From Egaibacter danicus (GTDB taxonomy: Bacteria; Pseudomonadota; Gammaproteobacteria; Burkholderiales; Burkholderiaceae_C), in NCBI GenBank assembly GCA_016707075.1, contig JADJII010000003.1, positions 186,001 through 250,000 on the forward strand: a DNA stretch of 64,000 bases, read 5' to 3'. Of this stretch, positions 59,152 to 64,000 are shown piece after piece. The notes beneath the pieces are model-generated. The model worked only from the letters and a program-made list of their open reading frames with translations, did no database searches and was not told the origin of the DNA. How positions within the stretch are numbered: the stretch's first letter is position 1; each line of letters begins with the position of its first letter. Position numbers and translations under genes: made by a program.

Positions 59152-61017
59152 ATGGCGCTCCTTCAAATATCTGAACCCGGTCAAAGCCCGAACCCGCATG
59201 AACGACGGGTTGCGGTGGGTATCGATCTGGGCACCACCCATTCACTGGTGGCGGCCGTGCGTCATGGTGTAGCCGAGTGCCTGCCGGACGATCAGGGCCG
59301 CGTGTTGCTGCCGTCTGTGGTGCGTTACCTGGGTGATGGTGGCCGCCAGATTGGGTGGGATGCCCGAGCTGTGGTGGCGCAAGACCCGGAGAACACGATT
59401 GTCTCGGTCAAACGGTTCATGGGCCGCGGCCTGAATGACGTGAAAGACCGTGAAAAGTTGCCGTATCGCTTTTCTGACGCAGGTAATGGCTCCGGCATGT
59501 TGGGGCTGCGGACCATCGCGGGTGAAAAATCGCCCGTCGAGGTCAGCGCCGAGATTCTGGCCACACTGCGCTACCGGGCGGAAGACACCTTCAACGATGA
59601 CCTGTTTGGTGCCGTGATCACGGTGCCCGCCTACTTTGATGATGCCCAGCGGCAGGCCACCAAAGACGCGGCCAAACTGGCGGGCATCAACGTGCTGCGC
59701 CTGATCAACGAGCCAACCGCAGCAGCCATCGCCTATGGGCTGGACAACGCCAGTGAGGGCGTTTACGCCATTTATGACCTGGGCGGCGGTACCTTTGACA
59801 TCTCGATCCTGCGGCTGACGCAGGGTGTGTTTGAAGTGATTGCGACCGGTGGCGACTCGGCGCTCGGTGGTGACGATTACGACCAGGCGCTGGCCGACTG
59901 GGTGCTGGCTCAAACGGGCGCGACGGCAGTCAGTGCAGGAGACAAGGCATCGGTCAAGGTGGCTGCCCGCACCTGCAAGGAATCGCTGTCTGCTTCTGAA
60001 ATGATAGCGTTTCGCGCAATGGTGGCGGGGGCTGAGGTCGTATTTGACGTTACAAATGCCCAGTTTGAGGCGCTGACTTCTGCGTTGACGCTGCGCACGG
60101 TTCAGGCCGCCCGCAAGGCTCTGCGCGACGCCCAGCTGACGGTGGATGAAGTCCAGGGCGTGGTCATGGTGGGCGGCTCCACACGCATGCCGCAGGTCCG
60201 CGAGGCCGTGGCGCAACTGTTTGGGCGTGAGCCCTTGACCAACCTCAACCCTGACGAAGTGGTGGCGCTTGGCGCCGCCATTCAGGCCAACCAGCTGGCA
60301 GGCAACAACGCCGCGGGTGATTTACTGCTGCTGGACGTCATTCCGCTGTCGCTGGGCATCGAGACCATGGGCGGTCTGGTGGAGCGCATTGTGCCGCGCA
60401 ATCAGACCATCCCGACGGCCATGGCGCAGGATTTCACGACCTACAAGGATGGGCAAACCGCGCTGGCTTTGCATGTGGTGCAGGGCGAGCGTGACCTGGT
60501 GGCCGATTGCCGCAGCCTGGCCCGGTTTGAGCTGCGCGGCATCCCACCGATGGCGGCTGGCGCTGCGCGTATTCGTGTCACTTTCACCGTGGATGCCGAT
60601 GGCCTGCTCAGTGTCACGGCCAAGGAGCAGGTGAGTGGTGTGGAAGCCCGAATCGACGTCAAACCATCTTATGGCTTGGGCGATGAGCAGATCGCCAGAA
60701 TGCTGCAGGAAAGTTTTGCCACGGCTCAGGACGACATGCGTGCCCGCGCGCTGGTGGAAGCAAGGGTGGACGCTGATCGTATGGTGCTGGCCACCCGCAG
60801 TGCACTGGACGCCGATGGCGACTTGCTTTCTCCGCCAGAGCGCAAGGGGATTGAGGCGCTGATCCTGGCCCTCACCGACGCACGTGCCAGTGACGACGCT
60901 GCAGTGGTCGAAGCTGCCACCAAAGCACTGGCCAATGGCACCGAAGGCTTTGCAGCGATGCGGATGAACAAGGGTATCCAGCAAGCGCTGGCCGGAAAAA
61001 ACATAGCAACCGTCTGA
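59152..61017 (+). CDS. hscA: Fe-S assembly Hsp70-type chaperone HscA
   Basis: The 621-residue Hsp70 homologue has VGIDLGTTHSLVAAV (phosphate loop), the hinge segment GGGTFDISIL and VGGSTRMPQVREAV, then the substrate domain (LLLDVIPLSLGIETMGG). It has the HscA-type IDLGTTHSLVA rather than the DnaK wording. It helps release clusters from IscU. A short stretch near 59985-60010 reads SASEMIAFR and vaguely resembles the 65-bp repeat, but I do not call it. It lies between hscB and fdx. Confidence 0.96.
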   Translation: MALLQISEPGQSPNPHERRVAVGIDLGTTHSLVAAVRHGVAECLPDDQGRVLLPSVVRYLGDGGRQIGWDARAVVAQDPENTIVSVKRFMGRGLNDVKDREKLPYRFSDAGNGSGMLGLRTIAGEKSPVEVSAEILATLRYRAEDTFNDDLFGAVITVPAYFDDAQRQATKDAAKLAGINVLRLINEPTAAAIAYGLDNASEGVYAIYDLGGGTFDISILRLTQGVFEVIATGGDSALGGDDYDQALADWVLAQTGATAVSAGDKASVKVAARTCKESLSASEMIAFRAMVAGAEVVFDVTNAQFEALTSALTLRTVQAARKALRDAQLTVDEVQGVVMVGGSTRMPQVREAVAQLFGREPLTNLNPDEVVALGAAIQANQLAGNNAAGDLLLLDVIPLSLGIETMGGLVERIVPRNQTIPTAMAQDFTTYKDGQTALALHVVQGERDLVADCRSLARFELRGIPPMAAGAARIRVTFTVDADGLLSVTAKEQVSGVEARIDVKPSYGLGDEQIARMLQESFATAQDDMRARALVEARVDADRMVLATRSALDADGDLLSPPERKGIEALILALTDARASDDAAVVEAATKALANGTEGFAAMRMNKGIQQALAGKNIATV

Positions 61018-61041
61018 GCAATTTCAAACAGAAACACCAAC

Positions 61042-61380
61042 ATGCCCATCATCAAGATCCTTCCGCACCCTGAATACTGTCCGCAAGGTGCAGAAGTCAC
61101 TGCGCCGGCGGGTACCTCCATCTGTGAAGCCCTGCTTGATAACCACATCAACATCGAGCACGCCTGTGACATGAGCTGCGCCTGCACCACCTGCCACGTG
61201 ATCGTGCGCGAAGGTTTTGCATCGCTGAACGAACTGGATGAGAATGAAGAAGACCTGCTGGACCGGGCTTGGGGTCTGGAGCCGAATTCGCGCCTGAGCT
61301 GCCAGGCCATTCTGGCGCAGCAGAATGTGACGGTGGAAATCCCCAAATACTCCATCAACCACGCCAAAGAGAATCATTGA
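61042..61380 (+). CDS. fdx: ISC-system 2Fe-2S ferredoxin
   Basis: The 112-residue adrenodoxin-type ferredoxin has the cluster cysteines C42-x5-C48-x2-C51 in HACDMSCACTTCH and a fourth in LSCQAIL. EVTAPAGTSICEALLDNHINIEHAC and the final VEIPKYSINHAKENH are the isc-ferredoxin wording. It gives electrons for cluster building. It lies 24 bp after hscA. Confidence 0.96.
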   Translation: MPIIKILPHPEYCPQGAEVTAPAGTSICEALLDNHINIEHACDMSCACTTCHVIVREGFASLNELDENEEDLLDRAWGLEPNSRLSCQAILAQQNVTVEIPKYSINHAKENH

Positions 61381-61385
61381 CCGCC

Positions 61386-62087
61386 ATGCGCCAGATCTTT
61401 CTCGATACCGAAACCACCGGCCTGTACCCCGATCAAGGGGACCGCATCATTGAAATCGGCTGCGTTGAACTGGTCAACCGCAAGCTCACCGGCAATAACC
61501 TTCACTTCTACCTGAACCCGGGGCGCGACAGCCATGAAGAGGCGCTGAAGGTGCATGGCATCACCACCGAGTTTCTGCGCGACAAACCCAAATTCGACGC
61601 TGTGGCTGACGAATTGCTGGCCTATTTGAGCGGCGCAGAAATCATCATTCACAACGCCGCCTTTGACGTCGGGTTTCTGAACAAGGAGCTGTCGCTGTTG
61701 GGGCGTGACAATTTCAAGCAATTTGTAGCCAGCGTGACCGATACGCTGGTGATGGCCAAGGAGATGTACCCCGGCAAGCGCAACGGACTGGACGCTTTGT
61801 GTGACCGCCTTGGTGTGGACAATTCCGGCCGCACGCTGCATGGCGCCTTGCTGGACGCCGAGTTGCTGGCTGATGTGTACATCAACATGACCCGGGGGCA
61901 GGATGCCCTGCTGATGGACGCGGGAAGCCAGGAACAGACGGTGGGTGCTGCCAGCCGCGTGGATCTCAGCCGGTTTGACCTGACTGTGCTGGTTGCCAAC
62001 GAGAGCGAAGTGGCCGCCCATGACGACGTGCTGACCCAACTGGACAAAGCCAGCGGCGGCAAGACCGTCTGGCGGGTGGCCGTCTGA
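61386..62087 (+). CDS. dnaQ: DNA polymerase III epsilon subunit (3'-5' exonuclease)
   Basis: The 233-residue protein has the DEDD-family exonuclease I motif FLDTETTG (D7, E9), GDRIIEIGCVE, HNAAFDVGFLNKEL (motif II) and LHGALLDAELLADVY (motif III His and Asp). It proofreads for the replicative polymerase. The ATG at 61386 is used; a longer frame overlaps fdx. Placement 5 bp after fdx puts it at the end of the isc transcript, an arrangement typical of beta-proteobacteria. Confidence 0.95.
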   Translation: MRQIFLDTETTGLYPDQGDRIIEIGCVELVNRKLTGNNLHFYLNPGRDSHEEALKVHGITTEFLRDKPKFDAVADELLAYLSGAEIIIHNAAFDVGFLNKELSLLGRDNFKQFVASVTDTLVMAKEMYPGKRNGLDALCDRLGVDNSGRTLHGALLDAELLADVYINMTRGQDALLMDAGSQEQTVGAASRVDLSRFDLTVLVANESEVAAHDDVLTQLDKASGGKTVWRVAV

Positions 62088-62125
62088 GCTGTGGCATAAT
62101 CCAAGGCTTTCCTGAAACAGATTCA

Positions 62126-62200
62126 GGGCGGTTAGCTCAGGGGTAGAGCACTGCATTCACACTGCAGGGGTCGCAAGTTCGAAACTTGCACTGCCCACCA
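62126..62200 (+). tRNA. tRNA-Val (anticodon CAC)
   Basis: The 75-base gene folds as a cloverleaf: acceptor GGGCGGT/ACTGCCC, D stem GCTC/GAGC, anticodon stem CTGCA/TGCAG with loop TTCACAC (anticodon CAC, reading GUG), T stem GCAAG/CTTGC with loop TTCGAAA, and an encoded CCA end. Confidence 0.97.
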
Positions 62201-62213
62201 ATATATTGGTTAT

Positions 62214-62258
62214 AAAACAAGGACTTGCGAGAAATCGCAAGTCCTTGTTTTGTTTTTG
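62214..62258 (+). terminator. Strong Rho-independent terminator after tRNA-Val
   Basis: A 17-bp perfect stem (AAAACAAGGACTTGCGA, with its complement) closes on a GAAA loop and runs into TTTTGTTTTT. It is 13 bp after the tRNA 3' end. Confidence 0.93.
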
Positions 62259-62397
62259 ACCTGCATTGCCGGACTTTTTCCGGCTTTTGATAAAAAATCT
62301 CTTCAGCGATACTCTTTTTGAGCCCCCACGTGCCTTGGTGGCCCATCTATCAATCGCCGTGGCGTTCATTGGGTGCCCTTATCTTTCTGGAGTCGTC

Positions 62398-62865
62398 ATG
62401 AAACGATCAAACCTGTTGGGCCGCCTGACAACCACCGCTGCGCTGGCGGTTTTGCCGATGCTCGGTGTGCACGCGCAGACGCATGCGACTGCCGCTGAAG
62501 CCACCGCCCTGGTTAAAAAAGGCATCTCTTTTGTCAAGGCCAACGGCAAGCTCAAAGGCTACGCCGAGATCAGCAACAAATCGGGGCAATTTGTCGATCG
62601 CGACCTGTACCTGGTGGTCTATGGACTTGACGGCACGGTTCACGCCCACGGCGCCAATGACAAGATGATCGGCAAGAATCTGATCGACCTCAAGGACATT
62701 GATGGCAAGGAGTTTGTCCGCGAGCGTGTCCAACTGGCCAGGAGCAAAGGCACTTTCTGGCAGGACTACAAGTTCACCAATCCGACCAACAAGAAGATTG
62801 AACCCAAAAGCATGTACTGCGAAACGATGGACGATGCCGTCTTGTGCGGTGGTGTCTACAAGTAA
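62398..62865 (+). CDS. Secreted Cache-domain protein
   Basis: The 155-residue protein has a signal peptide ending MLGVHAQ and one small Cache domain: ATALVKKGISFVKANGKLKGYAEISNKSGQFVDRDLYLVVYGLDGTVHAHGANDKMIGKNLIDLKDIDGKEFVRERVQLAR. The ending YCETMDDAVLCGGVYK is conserved. It is a soluble periplasmic ligand-binding module, and it is closely parallel to the C-terminal part of the chemoreceptor at 46116 (DRDxYVxVxDGxxxxxG, GCGVYK/CGGVYK). The start at 62398 follows GGAG. Ligand is unknown. Confidence 0.8.
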   Translation: MKRSNLLGRLTTTAALAVLPMLGVHAQTHATAAEATALVKKGISFVKANGKLKGYAEISNKSGQFVDRDLYLVVYGLDGTVHAHGANDKMIGKNLIDLKDIDGKEFVRERVQLARSKGTFWQDYKFTNPTNKKIEPKSMYCETMDDAVLCGGVYK

Positions 62866-62886
62866 TTCCCGCCGATTGGAAAAAAT

Positions 62887-64000
62887 ATGGACTGCGTTGA
62901 TTGTGTCGTCATAGGCGCCGGTGTGGTCGGCCTGGCTGTCGCCCGGGCGCTGGCCCTGCAAGGGCGCGAGGTTCTGGTGCTTGAAACCGCCGGCGCCATC
63001 GGAACCGGCACCAGCTCGCGCAACAGCGAGGTTATTCATGCCGGCATCTACTATCCGCACGGCTCGCTCAAGGCACGCTTGTGTCTGCGGGGCCGGCAAA
63101 TGTTGTATGACTACTGTGTGGCGCGTGGCGTGCCACATCGCCGGTGCGGGAAGCTGATTGTTGCAACATCGCAAGCCCAGGTGGCGCAGTTGCAGTCCAT
63201 CAAGGACAAAGCCGCGGCCAACGGCGTTACCGATCTGGTACTGCTCAGCCGCGATGAAGCCCGCGCCCTGGAGCCTGCGCTGGAATGCGTGGCAGCCCTT
63301 CATTCCCCCGGTACCGGCATCGTGGATAGTCATGCCTTGATGCTGGCCCTGCAGGGTGATCTGGAAAACGCCGGTGGCATTGTGGCATTAAATTCGGGTC
63401 TAGCCCATGCCAGATATGCGCCATCAGCTATTGAAATAATAGCAAATGATGGCACGGAGTTGCGGGTCAACACCTTCATCAATGCCGCTGGCTTGCATGC
63501 CCAAAGCATTGCGCAGTGCATTGATGGGCTGGACAAACGGTTTGTTCCGCCCAGCTACTATGCCAAGGGAAACTACTTCACGCTGGCCGGGCGCGCACCA
63601 TTCTCACGCTTGATCTACCCGGTGCCTGAAGCGGCCGGACTGGGTGTGCATTTGACGGTGGATCTGGGTGGACAGGCCAAATTTGGCCCGGATGTGCAGT
63701 GGGTGGATTCGCCCGACGATCTGGTGGTTGACCCCGCAAGGGGTGATGTGTTTTATGGCGAGGTGCGCAAGTACTGGCCTGCTCTGCCCGAAGGTGCACT
63801 GCTCGCCGGGTACGCCGGCATACGACCCAAGACGGCGGGCCCGCACGAGGCTGCGCAGGATTTCCTCATTCAGGGGCCGGCTGATCATGGTCTGGCTGGT
63901 CTGGTCAATCTGTTTGGTATTGAGTCACCGGGCCTGACCAGCTCCCTCGCCATTGGCGACCATGTGACCAGCCTGCTCAGCGGATCTTCGTCTTTGTCGT
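62887..64000 (+). CDS. FAD-dependent oxidoreductase (L-2-hydroxyglutarate oxidase-like), cut by window edge
   Basis: At least 371 residues are present with no stop before the window ends. The N-terminus MDCVDCVVIGAGVVGLAVARALALQGREVLVLE is a DAO-type FAD fold. SSRNSEVIHAGIYYPHGSLKARLCLRGRQMLYDYC then LVNLFGIESPGLTSSLAIGD resembles L-2-hydroxyglutarate oxidase (LhgO-like) and related DAO enzymes. A diverged copy of the 65-bp repeat lies in frame at 63391-63446 (NSGLAHARYAPSAIEIIAND). The start at 62887 is 21 bp after the Cache gene. Confidence 0.8.
   Translation, partial: MDCVDCVVIGAGVVGLAVARALALQGREVLVLETAGAIGTGTSSRNSEVIHAGIYYPHGSLKARLCLRGRQMLYDYCVARGVPHRRCGKLIVATSQAQVAQLQSIKDKAAANGVTDLVLLSRDEARALEPALECVAALHSPGTGIVDSHALMLALQGDLENAGGIVALNSGLAHARYAPSAIEIIANDGTELRVNTFINAAGLHAQSIAQCIDGLDKRFVPPSYYAKGNYFTLAGRAPFSRLIYPVPEAAGLGVHLTVDLGGQAKFGPDVQWVDSPDDLVVDPARGDVFYGEVRKYWPALPEGALLAGYAGIRPKTAGPHEAAQDFLIQGPADHGLAGLVNLFGIESPGLTSSLAIGDHVTSLLSGSSSLS
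63391..63446 (+). repeat. Diverged 65-bp repeat, copy H, in frame in the FAD oxidoreductase gene
   Basis: GGTCTAGCCCATGCCAGATA followed by TGCGCCATCAGCTATTGAAAT and AATAGC matches copy A closely, including the stem GCTATT/AATAGC. The insertion adds about 18 residues between two strands of the oxidase and keeps the frame. Confidence 0.75.

Noticed and set aside
59985..60010. Possible repeat copy inside hscA (SASEMIAFR)
   Set aside because: Only the final 20 bases resemble the repeat, and the flanking KESLS residues belong to the normal HscA sequence.

Overview
The window looks like chromosomal DNA of a betaproteobacterium of the Comamonadaceae (Rhodoferax/Polaromonas-like). The grounds are gene content and protein style: an FNR/cbb3 oxidase cluster with ccoI and ccoS first, a uvrB-tfoX pair, an isc operon followed by fdx and dnaQ, PHA metabolism genes, and short dispersed repeats embedded in genes. 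I had no database search, so the genus is an inference. Coding density is high.

Layout. (1) 0-3 kb: the end of a malonyl-CoA synthetase gene, a 3-hydroxyisobutyrate-dehydrogenase-like reductase and an aldehyde dehydrogenase. (2) 3-13.8 kb: a microaerobic respiration block with a universal stress protein, ccoI-ccoS, ccoN-ccoO-ccoQ-ccoP, ccoG, ccoH, a small membrane protein, fnr (minus strand), hemN and a TauE/SafE-like membrane protein. FNR-type boxes sit at the usp/ccoI, ccoN and fnr/hemN control regions. (3) 14.5-18.9 kb: a minus-strand ATPase-permease-HlyD export operon. (4) 18.9-20.4 kb: dusA and a small membrane protein.

(5) 20.4-22.2 kb: the remains of a chromosomal integron. There is a broken integrase gene on the minus strand, a GTTGGAC insertion point, two gene cassettes reading away from it, one complete attC site and the start of a second. 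(6) 22.4-29.5 kb: mostly small single-domain genes (VOC, Dabb, DUF1801, DUF2277, two LysE exporters, DUF2784, GST, cupin, rhodanese, an SMP-30-like protein), punctuated by copies of a roughly 65-bp repeat that ends in a covarying hairpin. (7) 29.5-32.1 kb: a PAS-GGDEF-EAL protein.

(8) 32.2-45.7 kb: a GntR/FCD regulator divergent from a propionyl-CoA to succinyl-CoA pathway (methylmalonyl-CoA mutase, meaB, both acyl-CoA carboxylase subunits, a VOC epimerase candidate). A 2-oxoacid:ferredoxin oxidoreductase with its own flavin/Fe-S partner and a CBS protein follow. The mutase and the oxidoreductase alpha gene each carry a one-base frameshift in a G run. (9) 45.8-52.5 kb: a chemoreceptor with a C-terminal Cache domain, an RnfB-like ferredoxin, a PHB depolymerase with a basic tail, a DUF925 nucleotidyltransferase without a normal start codon, and an aspartate-type aminotransferase. 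(10) 52.5-53.2 kb: a non-coding stretch with 28 consecutive G. (11) 53.2-55.9 kb: tfoX and uvrB diverging around an SOS box. (12) 56-62.3 kb: iscR-iscS-iscU-iscA-hscB-hscA-fdx, dnaQ, tRNA-Val and a strong terminator. (13) To the end: a secreted Cache-domain protein and a truncated FAD oxidoreductase.

The most notable signals are the decayed integron, whose cassette ends are mutually consistent, and the dispersed repeat. The repeat occurs at least ten times, always in the same orientation. It lies at gene 3' ends or in frame inside conserved genes, and its terminal stem shows compensatory changes.
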